Assembly (NCBI GenBank): GCA_964424985.1
Contig: CAYRKQ010000003.1
Coordinates: forward strand, 1 to 60,197
DNA from: CAYRKQ01 sp964424985
Lineage (GTDB): Bacteria > Patescibacteriota > Saccharimonadia > Saccharimonadales > UBA7683
Direction: 5' to 3'
Length of the DNA: 60,197 bases
Shown: piece after piece, positions 32,577-41,802 of the stretch
Position numbering within the stretch: position 1 is the stretch's first letter
How the letters are laid out: the number at the start of each line of letters is the position of its first letter
Notes under the pieces: generated by a model
Told to the model about the DNA's origin: nothing
The model's database searches: none
Seen by the model: the letters and a program-made list of their open reading frames with translations, nothing else
Made by a program: the position numbers and the translations under genes

Positions 32577-34739
32577 ATGAGAAATGTAACGTTAGTGTTG
32601 CTGGCAGTTATTCAACTGGTGATTGTGGCAATCCTAGCATATAGAAGTCGGACTACAGTAAACAAATACTTTATGGCATTGGTTGGCGGGATTGCCATAT
32701 GGACTGTTGTAAATGCATCTCTTGACTACCTGCAATATAGTTTAAATGCCTCTCTTGTTTCACTAGAGATTGTTAATCGTGCAGGCTTCTTTCTGGGAAC
32801 CTTGGTATTATTTTTGTCATATAGGCTCTCTAATAACTTTCCAATTGTCCGAAAACCTAGTAAGTTTAGTCAGGTTCTGAATGTGATGTATATATTGTTA
32901 TTGCTTGTTATGTTCACCCCCCCTGTTTCCGGGCACTTCTACATCGATCCAAGTACCTCTAGCACACAATATGCCTATGGTGCGTATATCTGGTTGATTG
33001 CTGTTTTTGCTGTACCACTAATTTTTTTAACTTCTAAAAACTTTATCGTTGGCTATAAACGTGCGGAGAGCACAGTCAAGAAGCAGACTGCCATTATCTT
33101 TGGAGGTCTCCTTAGCTGCATTGTTTTAGGGGTGACATTCGTAGTAGTTTTACCTGCTGTCACAGGTAGCGAAAATCTTATCTTCTTTGGTTATTTTGCA
33201 CCTCTTATATTCACGGGTGCAATTATTTACGCTATGGCAAAGCACCAACTATTTGATATAAGACTATTCGTATTTAGAGCCTTAGTGTACGCATTGACAA
33301 TCACTGTAGTCGGCTTGCTATATACAGTATTGGTGTATGGTGTTGGAAGCATCTTTATCGATATAAGTAATATTTCCTATGCGCAAAGGACATTTTTTGC
33401 TGTGTTGGCGCTATTGATTGCCGCTACATATGCGCCGATTGTTAGGTTTTTCAATAAATACACCAGCAAGATTTTTTATCGGGATGCGTATGATACGCAG
33501 GAGGTGCTGGATCAGATTGGTAAGATTATTGTGGGGAGTATTGATCTTCATAAAATTCAGAAGAGTTCGCTTGAGGTGTTGCTTTCTGCACTGAAACCAA
33601 GCTACGGCGGGTTTATTTTAAAAGATTCAGAAGGTGAGGTTCGGGTTCAAGACTTTGTGGGTGAAGCGCCAAACTTTGAGCTGGGTGAACTTTCAAAGAT
33701 TGTGCACAAGGTAGGCAAGCGAACAGTTGTCTATGATGAACTAGAGCAAACAAATAATGAGAATACTCAGTTACTGCGTAAAAATGATATTAGTTTGATA
33801 GTCCCGCTTATCACCAAAAATGAAACCATCGGTTACTTCATTACTGGGCCAAAAAAGAGCGGGAATATTTTTAATCAGCAAGATAAAAGTATGATGACTA
33901 TTGCCGCGAATGAGTTGGCGGTGGCGCTACAGAATGCGCAGCGGTTTGAGGAGATTCAGGCGTTTAACATTACGTTGCAAGAAAAAGTTGATGAGGCCAC
34001 GAAAGAGCTTAAGAAGACTAACCGTAAGCTGGTGGAGCTTGATGAGGCAAAGGATGAGTTCATCTCTATGGCGTCGCACCAATTGCGCACCCCGCTAACC
34101 TCAATTAAAGGCTATCTTTCAATGCTGATAGAAGGCGATCTGGGGAAGGTGAGCAAAGAGCAAGACCAGGCGCTCAAAGAGGCTTTCACGAGTTCGCAGC
34201 GGATGGTGTTTTTGATTTCCGACTTTTTGAATGTCTCACGAATCAAAACTGGTAAGTTTGTCATTGAGCCAAAAGAAGTTAACCTTTCAGAGATGGTGCA
34301 GCAAGAGATGGTGCAGCTCAAAGAAATGGCTGAAAGCAAGAACCTTAACATGGTATACGACCCACCGGCTGATTTCCCGACTGTCAAACTCGATGAAAAC
34401 AAGATGCATCAGGTCATGATGAACATGATGGATAACGCCATTTACTACACGCCTAATGAGGGCACTATCACTACGCAGCTCTACCTGGATGGCAAAGATG
34501 TGGTCTTTAAAGTGATCGATACCGGCATTGGTGTACCAAAAGCCGAACAGCACAAATTGTTCAGTAAATTCTTCCGAGCCGGCAACGCTCGTAAAACGCG
34601 GCCCGATGGAACCGGTCTCGGCCTCTTCATGGCACAAAAAGTAATTGTAGCCCAAGGCGGCTCAGTCATTTTTGAAAGCCTAGAGGGCAAAGGCAGCACC
34701 TTCGGCTTCCGCTTCCCCCTCGCTGCTGTCAAAGCCTAA
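32577..34739 (+). CDS. Membrane sensor histidine kinase
   Basis: A 720-aa kinase. Residues about 1-290 contain eight or so transmembrane helices (a 7TM-type sensor module). A GAF-like domain (about 320-455) and a coiled coil (LQEKVDEATKELKKTNRKL) follow. The dimerisation domain has the phosphorylated His in SMASHQLRTPLTS (residue 501). The catalytic ATPase shows the N box DENKMHQVMMNMMDNA, G1 DTGIGVP and G2 GTGLGLFMAQ. TATACT lies seven bases before ATG, so it is leaderless. There is no adjacent response regulator; the orphan receivers at 21547 and 21966 are possible partners. Confidence 0.93.
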   Translation: MRNVTLVLLAVIQLVIVAILAYRSRTTVNKYFMALVGGIAIWTVVNASLDYLQYSLNASLVSLEIVNRAGFFLGTLVLFLSYRLSNNFPIVRKPSKFSQVLNVMYILLLLVMFTPPVSGHFYIDPSTSSTQYAYGAYIWLIAVFAVPLIFLTSKNFIVGYKRAESTVKKQTAIIFGGLLSCIVLGVTFVVVLPAVTGSENLIFFGYFAPLIFTGAIIYAMAKHQLFDIRLFVFRALVYALTITVVGLLYTVLVYGVGSIFIDISNISYAQRTFFAVLALLIAATYAPIVRFFNKYTSKIFYRDAYDTQEVLDQIGKIIVGSIDLHKIQKSSLEVLLSALKPSYGGFILKDSEGEVRVQDFVGEAPNFELGELSKIVHKVGKRTVVYDELEQTNNENTQLLRKNDISLIVPLITKNETIGYFITGPKKSGNIFNQQDKSMMTIAANELAVALQNAQRFEEIQAFNITLQEKVDEATKELKKTNRKLVELDEAKDEFISMASHQLRTPLTSIKGYLSMLIEGDLGKVSKEQDQALKEAFTSSQRMVFLISDFLNVSRIKTGKFVIEPKEVNLSEMVQQEMVQLKEMAESKNLNMVYDPPADFPTVKLDENKMHQVMMNMMDNAIYYTPNEGTITTQLYLDGKDVVFKVIDTGIGVPKAEQHKLFSKFFRAGNARKTRPDGTGLGLFMAQKVIVAQGGSVIFESLEGKGSTFGFRFPLAAVKA

Positions 34740-34754
34740 GTACGGTTTGTTCGC

Positions 34755-34779
34755 GAGGGGTTCGTGCCCCCCCTTTTTT
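34755..34779 (+). terminator. Rho-independent terminator after the kinase gene
   Basis: GAGGGG-TTCGTG-CCCCCC followed by TTTTTT. Confidence 0.8.
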
Positions 34780-34837
34780 GTAAATGGATAGCCTCAGTAC
34801 GCTCCCTAGTAAAAGACCAGTGGTATACTAACGGGTA

Positions 34838-36064
34838 ATGAAACTTTTAAAAAACCGTTTTGCCGAGCACTTTCCAAGTCATGGTGAACCTAATATAAAA
34901 CAGCTTTATCTCATTACTCTTTTTGGGAATGGATGGTTCCAGATTGGAAACTGGCTTCTATTTGTGTTGCTCTTCATGACGGCACCACAATTCGCGGTTT
35001 TTGAAGCAATAGCTTTTGGTACTGGCATACTGCTGGAAATACCCTCGGGGGCACTAGCGGATCAAATTGGTAGAAAACGAGCCATAGTACTCGGGACGTT
35101 TCTACAAGCGGTGGGATCCATACTATTTATATTTGGCTCGGTGCATGTAGCATACTTTTTTGTAGGGAATCTGCTTCTCGTATCATCATTCGCCTTCATT
35201 AGTGGCTCTCTAGAGGCAATTGTATATGATAGCCTTAAGCAGAAAAACAAAGTTCAATATTTTGATGAAATTTTAGGGAAATCTCGTAGCCTTGGTATTG
35301 CTGCAATGGCTCTAGCAGGCGTGGCAGGTGGCGTATTATGGCAAGTAAATATGCATATACCGCTGGGGCTTACTGCAGTTTCGTTTGTTATTGCATTCCT
35401 GGCTTCTTTAAAGTTAATTGAGCCGGAAATCGACACTGAACGCTTCACGCTCAGGTCATTCGTATTACAAACGAAAAAGGGGCTACACTATTTATTCGGC
35501 ACCGCCTTTCGAAAATACACCTTCAGTTTCTTTGTCATACTTGCAAGCTACATCATGTGGTCAGAGGGTTTTATAAGAATACTAATGGCAAAAGGCTTTG
35601 GTTTTGATGGGGCAACCACAAATTACTTGCTTTCCTTGACACTTATACTTGGACTGCTTGCAACATACCACTTCGCATCTATCCGTAAAAGGTTCGGAGA
35701 CTTAGCAGGATTCAGCCTAGTTCTTGTAGCGTCGGCTATAATGTGGCTTATTGCAGGTTACGTAACAAATTCATGGTTGATTGGGGTTATTGTTTTTAGT
35801 GTTATTTCAGTTACGGGATCTTTGGCTCAAGTGTGGACATCTGTGGTTTTAAACTCTCATGTACAGACAAAAGATCGTGCCACCGCTTTGTCTACATTGT
35901 CTTTCCTTGTGCAGATTCCATACGTTTTTGTCCTAGTTACCTTAAGTGATATTGCTAGTCAAAACGAATTGAGGTTGCTCTACATAATAATAGGACTGCT
36001 GCTTGCACTTGGGAGTGTTAGTTTCTATAGAGCGGAGAAGTCGAGCATTCTAGTAAAGAAGTAA
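34838..36064 (+). CDS. Major facilitator superfamily transporter
   Basis: A 408-aa protein with about 12 transmembrane helices. The MFS signature between helices 2 and 3 is GALADQIGRKRAIVLGT. The sequence resembles drug/proton antiporter-type MFS members, but the substrate cannot be named. TATACT (34824-34829) lies eight bases before ATG. It stands alone between the kinase terminator and the convergent Nudix gene. Confidence 0.88.
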   Translation: MKLLKNRFAEHFPSHGEPNIKQLYLITLFGNGWFQIGNWLLFVLLFMTAPQFAVFEAIAFGTGILLEIPSGALADQIGRKRAIVLGTFLQAVGSILFIFGSVHVAYFFVGNLLLVSSFAFISGSLEAIVYDSLKQKNKVQYFDEILGKSRSLGIAAMALAGVAGGVLWQVNMHIPLGLTAVSFVIAFLASLKLIEPEIDTERFTLRSFVLQTKKGLHYLFGTAFRKYTFSFFVILASYIMWSEGFIRILMAKGFGFDGATTNYLLSLTLILGLLATYHFASIRKRFGDLAGFSLVLVASAIMWLIAGYVTNSWLIGVIVFSVISVTGSLAQVWTSVVLNSHVQTKDRATALSTLSFLVQIPYVFVLVTLSDIASQNELRLLYIIIGLLLALGSVSFYRAEKSSILVKK

Positions 36065-36105
36065 CCCTTGATGCGTGGAACGATGAGCTTGATCGGTAGT
36101 CTTGG

Positions 36106-36543
36106 TTAAAGACCGATATTCTTTTTCGCATCTACGTAGCTGCCTTTATTCGGGAAGTTTTTTGATACTAAATCTCTGAATAAACTGGTAAAACCATAGT
36201 CCTCAAGGTTTTTAACAGGAACAAAAACGACGTCTCTAATTTTATTACTATCTACGCCTTCGGCAATGTCTCCAAGTTTGCCACCAGTTGAATCTACGAG
36301 GAATGTAATATGTACAACGTGTCCATTTTCTGTTATGTTGTCTGCAACATAGAGCAGTTCCTTTACAGTGGTATTCAGGCCTGTTTCCTCACGCATTTCA
36401 CGGATTAAAGCCCCCTTTAGTGTCTCGCCCTCTTCGAGCGTTCCACCAGGCAGTGACCAAGTGCGTGATCCTTCGTTTACGTTTTGATCCAAGAGTAGTA
36501 TTGAGTCGTTCTGGAGTAGTATGCCAGTTACTCGTACTTTCAT
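36106..36543 (-). CDS. Nudix hydrolase (MutT-like)
   Basis: A 145-aa protein. The Nudix box runs from LPGGTLEEGETLKGALI to REMREETGL, with all catalytic Glu residues. VTGILLQNDSILLLDQN gives the first strand. I start it at ATG 36543, as TATAAT lies seven bases upstream on the minus strand; the frame is open to 36576 without support. The substrate is unknown: nucleotide sanitation or a nucleotide sugar. Confidence 0.88.
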   Translation of the reverse strand: MKVRVTGILLQNDSILLLDQNVNEGSRTWSLPGGTLEEGETLKGALIREMREETGLNTTVKELLYVADNITENGHVVHITFLVDSTGGKLGDIAEGVDSNKIRDVVFVPVKNLEDYGFTSLFRDLVSKNFPNKGSYVDAKKNIGL

Positions 36544-36672
36544 GAAAATCATTATACCATCCCGATGAACACTCAAAAGAATATTGAGATATAGACGGGT
36601 GCATTAAAATGAGGATCTTAGGTTTTGAAGAAGCTATTCTTAAAATAAATAAGAGCGTGTAAGATAAGTGTC

Positions 36673-37368
36673 ATGAGTAAGAATCTAGTAGAAGTAATGC
36701 CGGAACTGTTTACGCGCTCAGAAGTGCTAATTTGGAATTTTACTGAAATTAACCGAGAGTACGATGAGTACAAAAACATTCAACAATACATGAAAGAGCA
36801 AGAGTTGGCTGGCAAAGATCCACGTGATGCTTTTCATCGGCAAGCATTCAACAAACGGGTGCTGAACAACACGAATTCTCGCTATCTTATTGGTCGTTAT
36901 GGTGAGAACAGGGTTGATATATTGGGTCATGGTAGTCACATGGCAAAAGAGGGGCGTACATATCACTTGGCTATAGATATATTCTCGCAAGATCGCGAGC
37001 CAGTGTTTGCACCTTGTGACGGTGAAATCGTCGTCAGTGAATACGAGCCAGGACTTCACAATTATGGTAACTACCTTATCTTACGTCCTGATGATGAATC
37101 ATTGCCATATATTTTCTTTGGTCATCTCGCAAAAGACAAACGCTCTTTGGGTCGCGTGATTGCCGGAGAACAAATTGCTCGACTAGGGTCGTATGAACAG
37201 CTCGAAAATGGCGGCTGGAGCATTCACTTGCATCTACAACTACTGACAGACCTTCCCTCGAAAGGACAAGCGCCTATCGGCTATTCTACCCTTGCCGACC
37301 TCCCAAAAAATAAACGACTCTTCCCAGACCCACAAGACCTGTTCCCTCAGTGGCAAGTAAAAAGGTAG
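36673..37368 (+). CDS. M23 (LytM-type) metallopeptidase without signal peptide
   Basis: A 231-aa protein. The zinc-binding motifs of the M23 family are present: HLAIDIF (HxxxD) and IHLHLQLL (HxH), with VFAPCDGEIVVSEYEPG between them. M23 enzymes cut peptidoglycan cross-bridges. No signal peptide or transmembrane helix precedes it (MSKNLVEVMPELFTRSEVL), which is odd for a wall enzyme; it may be released by lysis, exported otherwise, or act on another substrate. TAAGAT lies seven bases before ATG. Confidence 0.85.
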   Translation: MSKNLVEVMPELFTRSEVLIWNFTEINREYDEYKNIQQYMKEQELAGKDPRDAFHRQAFNKRVLNNTNSRYLIGRYGENRVDILGHGSHMAKEGRTYHLAIDIFSQDREPVFAPCDGEIVVSEYEPGLHNYGNYLILRPDDESLPYIFFGHLAKDKRSLGRVIAGEQIARLGSYEQLENGGWSIHLHLQLLTDLPSKGQAPIGYSTLADLPKNKRLFPDPQDLFPQWQVKR

Positions 37369-37382
37369 TCTCCAGTCCACTC

Positions 37383-37397
37383 AAGGACAGTCCCTGA
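37383..37397. repeat. REP half-site downstream of RAYT
   Basis: AAGGACAGTCCCTGA, the same 15 bases that form each arm of the palindrome at 38036-38066. Confidence 0.75.
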
Positions 37398-37401
37398 AGG
37401 A

Positions 37402-38022
37402 TTAGTAGCCGCCTGCGAGGTCATGCTTTATTTCATCAAGCATCGATTTATAATCTTCATAGTCTGCCGTAAAATCTACGTAATCACTTAGCGTACCTTC
37501 AAAGGTCTCTAGTAATTCAGTCGAGCTTAGCCAATTAACATTCCACTCTTCCGTTATTGCTTTGTAGCTGGAATATTTATAATGAGAATAGTCACTTGGA
37601 TTACGGTGAATATATCTAGAAATGTGCTGTAAATACGAATCTACGTCAATGATTGAAGCCTTATATCTACCCTGAAATAGCGGTCCTATCCTTTGGTATT
37701 TTCTGTTGTAGTACGACACGTAGGCCGTAGAAACTGAGCGCATAAACATTTCAATACCTCGGGATTCTTTGTTGTGTACCAGTAGATGAAAATGGTTTGG
37801 CATCAAGCAGTAACAAAGCAGGCTAATTTGCTTACTGAGTTGCGGATATGCTCGGTGCTGTCTGTCAAAATGAGGCTCTTTGTCCAGATGTCTCTTAAAT
37901 AAACTCAAAAAGAAAACATAATCTTGTTCATCATGAAATATGATCTCCTTATTAAGGCCACGATTATAAATGTGGTAATAAGACTCCGACGCAAAATCTT
38001 TCAAGCTGTTACGAGAGGGCAT
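37402..38022 (-). CDS. REP-associated tyrosine transposase (RAYT, Y1_Tnp)
   Basis: A 206-aa single-strand DNA transposase of the IS200/IS605 superfamily. The family landmarks are YYHIYNRGLNKE, the HUH metal motif in MPNHFHLLV, the catalytic-region Tyr in SVSTAYVSYYNRKYQRIGPLFQGRYKA (quoted here only by position, about residues 115-140) and YIHRNP. RAYTs process REP hairpins. A matching hairpin lies 14 bp upstream (38036-38066) and a half-site lies just past the stop. I start it at MPSRNS (38022), with TATAAT six bases before it. Confidence 0.9.
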   Translation of the reverse strand: MPSRNSLKDFASESYYHIYNRGLNKEIIFHDEQDYVFFLSLFKRHLDKEPHFDRQHRAYPQLSKQISLLCYCLMPNHFHLLVHNKESRGIEMFMRSVSTAYVSYYNRKYQRIGPLFQGRYKASIIDVDSYLQHISRYIHRNPSDYSHYKYSSYKAITEEWNVNWLSSTELLETFEGTLSDYVDFTADYEDYKSMLDEIKHDLAGGY

Positions 38023-38035
38023 AATACTATTATAC

Positions 38036-38066
38036 AAGGACAGTCCCTGATTCAGGGACTGTCCTT
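38036..38066. repeat. REP palindrome upstream of RAYT
   Basis: AAGGACAGTCCCTGA and its exact complement TCAGGGACTGTCCTT are separated by a single T. It lies between RAYT and the umuD-like gene, whose promoter region it almost touches. Confidence 0.85.
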
Positions 38067-38096
38067 GAAAGAGGCGGAGGAGCGTAAGATGGGGGT

Positions 38097-38402
38097 ATGG
38101 CAGGGAAGGATTTTCGGTTTGGGATTGATGGTTCGGCTCAGGGGCTGGATTTGAATCGGTTGCTTGTGGCTCATCCGAGCAGTACTTTTTTCATGCGCCT
38201 GGAAAGTGACGCTAAGCATCTGGAGTTACATGCCGGCGACATTCTTCAAATTGATCGCTCGCTTACACCGCAGGCTAACAGCCTGGCCGTAGTGTTTGAA
38301 GAAGATGACCCAGAAATGAAGGTGGTGCGGTGGGGCAGTCATCAGAAAAAGCAACAGCTGTGGGGTGTCATTGCATACGTTATTCGAGATGTTCAGCCAT
38401 GA
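38097..38402 (+). CDS. UmuD-like S24 protein lacking catalytic residues
   Basis: A 101-aa protein with the LexA/UmuD C-terminal fold (STFFMRLESDAKHLELHAGDILQIDRSL, described by positions 28-56). In UmuD the motif GDSM holds the self-cleaving Ser; here the aligned residues read SDAK, and the Lys of the later strand is also missing. It begins after the position of the usual cleavage site. It thus looks like a permanently processed UmuD'-like partner of the polymerase. Its stop overlaps the umuC start by ATGA. TAAGAT lies six bases before ATG. Confidence 0.75.
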   Translation: MAGKDFRFGIDGSAQGLDLNRLLVAHPSSTFFMRLESDAKHLELHAGDILQIDRSLTPQANSLAVVFEEDDPEMKVVRWGSHQKKQQLWGVIAYVIRDVQP

Positions 38403-39673
38403 TTGCCTTGGTAGATTGCAACAATTTCTTCGCCAGTTGTGAACGGCTGTTTCGGCCGGATCTTATTAACAAACCAATTGCCGTGCTTTCCAATAATGAC
38501 GGCTGCATTGTGGCGCGCAGCAACGAGGTTCGCCAGCTTGGCGTTCCCATGGGCATACCTTATTTTAAGGTTCGCGATCTGCTCACTCAACATAACGTTC
38601 AGGTTTTTTCAAGCAACTTCGCCCTTTACAGCAATATGTCTCAGCGCATCATTTCACAGCTGCACCAGTTTGCTCCTGAAGTTGAGGTCTATTCAATTGA
38701 TGAGGCATTTATGGATCTTTCAACTCTTTCTATTACTAACTACCATAAGTGGGGGACTGAGCTTAAAAAACAGATCGAACAAGCTACCGGCATACCAGTT
38801 TCGGTAGGGATTGCCCCTACTAAAACACTGGCAAAACTGGCTAGTGAATACAGCAAGAGCCATGATGGTGTGCTGTATATTGACCCCAAAAAAAAGCCGC
38901 AAACGTATGAAACAGTGCTCAAAGAATCAGAAGTCGGTGCCTTATGGGGCGTCGGCCGGCAGCTTGCAAAGCGGTTCAACGCAGTCGGCATTCATAACGC
39001 CTGGCAGCTTGCCGGCAGCTCAAAACAGTGGCTGCATAGCCATATGGGAATTACCGGTTACAAAATGCACGCTGAGCTATTGGGAGATGCTGCGTATGTG
39101 GTTGAAGAAGAAAAAAAGCCACAAAAAAGCGTCATTGCCTCGCGCTCTTTCGGGCACCAGGTCGGCCGGCTTTCAGAACTTGAAGCGGCAATTGTTTCAT
39201 TTACCTCACAAGCGGCAGCTCGGTTGCGAAAGTTTGAGCTTACGGCGGGTCTATTTGGGGTATATATGAGCTACCGTGATAAAGAGGGTAAGAGTAAACA
39301 TCAGTCAATGGCGGTAAAGTTGCTGCCACATTCCAATGACACCAGCGAGTTGGCGCAAATTGCCGCGAACCTCACAAGCCAGCTTTATCAAGAAGGGGTC
39401 GGCTACAAAAAGGCCGGCGTCTTTGCCTACCATCTTCAGCCATCAGGTCTGCAGCAAGGGGCATTACTTGATTCAAAGTCGCCTGATGATCGTCAGCGGC
39501 AAGCAAAGTTAATGAAGGCAGTTGATGAAATCAACCAACGCTACGGAACCTCCACTATTGAACTAGCTACCATCGACCCACGCCAATCACACTGGCAAGG
39601 TAAAAAAGAACGCATGAGCCCAGCCTACACCACCAGCTGGCANNNNNNNNNNCTACCTAAAGTACAAGCCTAA
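38399..39673 (+). CDS. umuC: UmuC-like Y-family DNA polymerase (contains 10-N gap)
   Basis: About 424 aa. The catalytic motifs are complete: IALVDCNNFFASCERLF at the N-terminus (first Asp), the block VYSIDEAFMDL (second acidic pair), and the thumb and little-finger regions with GVGRQLAKRFNAVG and ASRSFGHQV. Y-family polymerases of this type copy damaged DNA with the UmuD' partner. I chose ATG 38399, which overlaps the umuD stop. A run of ten N at 39643-39652 breaks the last codons, so the C-terminal end given is not reliable. Confidence 0.9.
   Translation: MIALVDCNNFFASCERLFRPDLINKPIAVLSNNDGCIVARSNEVRQLGVPMGIPYFKVRDLLTQHNVQVFSSNFALYSNMSQRIISQLHQFAPEVEVYSIDEAFMDLSTLSITNYHKWGTELKKQIEQATGIPVSVGIAPTKTLAKLASEYSKSHDGVLYIDPKKKPQTYETVLKESEVGALWGVGRQLAKRFNAVGIHNAWQLAGSSKQWLHSHMGITGYKMHAELLGDAAYVVEEEKKPQKSVIASRSFGHQVGRLSELEAAIVSFTSQAAARLRKFELTAGLFGVYMSYRDKEGKSKHQSMAVKLLPHSNDTSELAQIAANLTSQLYQEGVGYKKAGVFAYHLQPSGLQQGALLDSKSPDDRQRQAKLMKAVDEINQRYGTSTIELATIDPRQSHWQGKKERMSPAYTTSWXXXXLPKVQA
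39643..39652. other. Assembly gap (10 N)
   Basis: Ten unknown bases in the 3' end of the umuC-like gene. The true number of missing bases is unknown, so the frame after it cannot be trusted. Confidence 0.98.
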
Positions 39674-39771
39674 GCATTGGCTTTTCGCCTCTGTTGTGCT
39701 ATAGTTTTCTAGTCTTCCACTTCAATTTGTAAATTGCGAATTGCCAAATGTAAATTGGAGCAAAGCGACCA

Positions 39772-39846
39772 GGTCCCATCGTCTAATGGTTAGGACACCA
39801 GGTTTTCATCCTGGCAATCGGAGTTCGATTCTCCGTGGGATCACCA
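39772..39846 (+). tRNA. tRNA-Glu (TTC)
   Basis: A 75-nt cloverleaf with encoded CCA. The acceptor GGTCCCA pairs with TGGGATC, the anticodon stem CCAGG/CCTGG holds loop TTTTCAT (anticodon TTC), and the T arm is CGGAG-TTCGATT-CTCCG. AT-rich short repeats around AAATTG (39724-39758) precede it. Confidence 0.95.
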
Positions 39847-39853
39847 CGAAAAT

Positions 39854-39878
39854 AGCTCAGCACTTGCTGGGCTTTTTT
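39854..39878 (+). terminator. Rho-independent terminator after tRNA-Glu
   Basis: AGCTCAGCA pairs with TGCTGGGCT (one mismatch) and TTTTTT follows. Confidence 0.8.
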
Positions 39879-39899
39879 CGTACCTGGTACTATGTATTT

Positions 39900-40337
39900 A
39901 TGAATCAGAAAGAATGGGAAGAAAGTATCGCATGGTCCACCGTTGTGGCGGGTTGCGTAATAAGGAACAGAGATGGCAGGTTTTTACTTGTACAAGAAAA
40001 GCAACCCAAAGTATATGGACTTTGGAATCTTCCGGCAGGTCATGTCGACAAGGGTGAGACTATTGAAGCCGCAGCTATCAGGGAAGTAAAAGAAGAAACG
40101 GGCTATGACGTTAAGCTTGGCGAGAAAATCGGAATTTATCATGAGACTGTAGAGTCGCCTATACGACATGGTTTTATTGGGCATATTGTTGGCGGAGAAC
40201 TTAAGGTTCAGTCTGACGAGATACTTGACGTAAATTGGTTTAGCTTCGCAGAAATCACTCAAATGAAACAAGAGGGCAAACTGCGAGTCGAATGGATTTA
40301 TGATGCGATGAGTCGGGTAGAGCTGTCCTTTAGATAA
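39900..40337 (+). CDS. Nudix hydrolase (MutT/NUDT1-like)
   Basis: A 145-aa protein. It has VVAGCVIRNRDGRFLLVQEKQ, then NLPAGHVDKGETIEAAAI and REVKEETGY, a complete Nudix box with catalytic glutamates. The C-terminal strand EILDVNWFSFAEI is typical. I start it at ATG 39900, six bases after TACTAT; the frame is open upstream through the tRNA, which cannot be coding. The substrate is unknown. Confidence 0.88.
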   Translation: MNQKEWEESIAWSTVVAGCVIRNRDGRFLLVQEKQPKVYGLWNLPAGHVDKGETIEAAAIREVKEETGYDVKLGEKIGIYHETVESPIRHGFIGHIVGGELKVQSDEILDVNWFSFAEITQMKQEGKLRVEWIYDAMSRVELSFR

Positions 40338-40364
40338 TGCTTATGGTTTGTTACACTGGTACAG

Positions 40365-41801
40365 ATGAGTTATGATGGAAAATCACCAATATCCTCGCTG
40401 GGCGTGGTCAACAGAACGAAGATTCTGGCTACCATTGGCCCAGCTACCAACAGCTACGAGGCGATCGAGCGGCTCATTAAAGCTGGCGTTGATGGCTTCA
40501 GGCTCAATTTTAGTCACGGCAGTTACGACGAGCGGCTGGAGCAAATTAAGTGGATTCGAAAAGCCAGTCGTGAAAAACACGTTCACGTTTCTATTGTGCA
40601 AGATCTGCAGGGTCCTAAAATTCGCCTCGGTGATTTCGAAGGGGTTGTGCACGTTAAAAAAGGCCAAGAACTTCAACTAGAATACGGCATCGCGTATCAG
40701 CCACATGGGCCACTGCCCATTCAGTACGACCTTTCCGCAAAAGTGAAACGTGGCGACAGGGTCTTTTTGTACGACGGTAAAGTGCGCACCGTGGTGACCA
40801 GCATTCGCGCCAAGCGACTTTCGCTGCGGGTAGAAAATGACGGTATTTTAACGGCTCGCAAAGGCATCAATCTGCCAGACACTAATCTTGCAGGCGATAT
40901 TATCACCAAAAAAGATCGAGCCGATATTGTGTTTGGCGCAGACCAAGATATTGACTGGGTAGCACTCAGTTTTGTGCAAACAGCTGATGACATCACGCTG
41001 CTGAAAAAAATGCTGGCTAACCTCGGTTCCAGCGCTAAAATTATCACCAAAGTAGAAACCAAAGCTGCCATTGATAACATTGAAGAAATTGTTAAAGCCA
41101 GCGACGGCGTGATGATTGCCCGCGGCGACTTGGCTGTCGAGACACTGCCCGAAAGTGTGCCGGTGCTGCAGCGCAAAATTATTGGCCTCTGTAAACAGCA
41201 TGAAAAAGTCAGCATTGTCGCTACGCAGATGATGCTTTCCATGATGGAGCAACCCGAACCAACGAGGGCTGAGGTTTCAGATGTTGCCACTGCCGTTATT
41301 GTCGGTGCCGATGCGGTGATGCTTTCAGACGAAACCGCCAACGGCCGCTATCCCACCGAGGCCGTCAACATGATGGAGCGCATTATTCTCTACACCCAGG
41401 AAAACTCCAATGTGAAGGCTCACTTTACTGACGCACATGCAGAACTCTCAATCACCGAGGCCATTGCGGCTGTCATTATTGATTTAGCGCTTAAGGTTGA
41501 TGCGGCGGCGGTCGTTGCGGAAACGGAAAGCGGTAAAACAGCCAATGCAATTGCCTCCTGGCGGCCGCATCTCCCGTTAATTGTGGTCACGCCGCATGCT
41601 CGAACGGCGCAGCAAATGGCACTGGTCTATGGAGTGATCACCTTTACGCGTCCAACCGACAAACTTGCCGCTACCAAACTAACCGACTGGCTGCTTGAGC
41701 AAAAGATATTCAAACGCGGTGATAAAGTTGTCACCGCCTCGGGAAAGTACGCCGGCGTTGTGGGCGGAACCGACACCATTAAAGTCCGCGTGTTGGAGTA
41801 A
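40365..41801 (+). CDS. pyk: Pyruvate kinase
   Basis: A 478-aa glycolytic enzyme that transfers phosphate from PEP to ADP. Conserved parts are KILATIGPATNSYE, FRLNFSHGSYDE, QDLQGPKIRLG, the catalytic Lys/Glu region IITKVETKAAIDNIEEIV, GVMIARGDLAVE and MLSDETANGRYP. The C-terminal alpha/beta domain is present. TACACT lies seven bases before ATG. pgk follows after one base and is probably co-transcribed. Confidence 0.97.
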   Translation: MSYDGKSPISSLGVVNRTKILATIGPATNSYEAIERLIKAGVDGFRLNFSHGSYDERLEQIKWIRKASREKHVHVSIVQDLQGPKIRLGDFEGVVHVKKGQELQLEYGIAYQPHGPLPIQYDLSAKVKRGDRVFLYDGKVRTVVTSIRAKRLSLRVENDGILTARKGINLPDTNLAGDIITKKDRADIVFGADQDIDWVALSFVQTADDITLLKKMLANLGSSAKIITKVETKAAIDNIEEIVKASDGVMIARGDLAVETLPESVPVLQRKIIGLCKQHEKVSIVATQMMLSMMEQPEPTRAEVSDVATAVIVGADAVMLSDETANGRYPTEAVNMMERIILYTQENSNVKAHFTDAHAELSITEAIAAVIIDLALKVDAAAVVAETESGKTANAIASWRPHLPLIVVTPHARTAQQMALVYGVITFTRPTDKLAATKLTDWLLEQKIFKRGDKVVTASGKYAGVVGGTDTIKVRVLE

Positions 41802-41802
41802 T

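Noticed and set aside
39741..39899. Upstream extension of the Nudix gene through tRNA-Glu
   Set aside because: The frame is open by chance; the tRNA, its terminator and a -10 box lie in this part.
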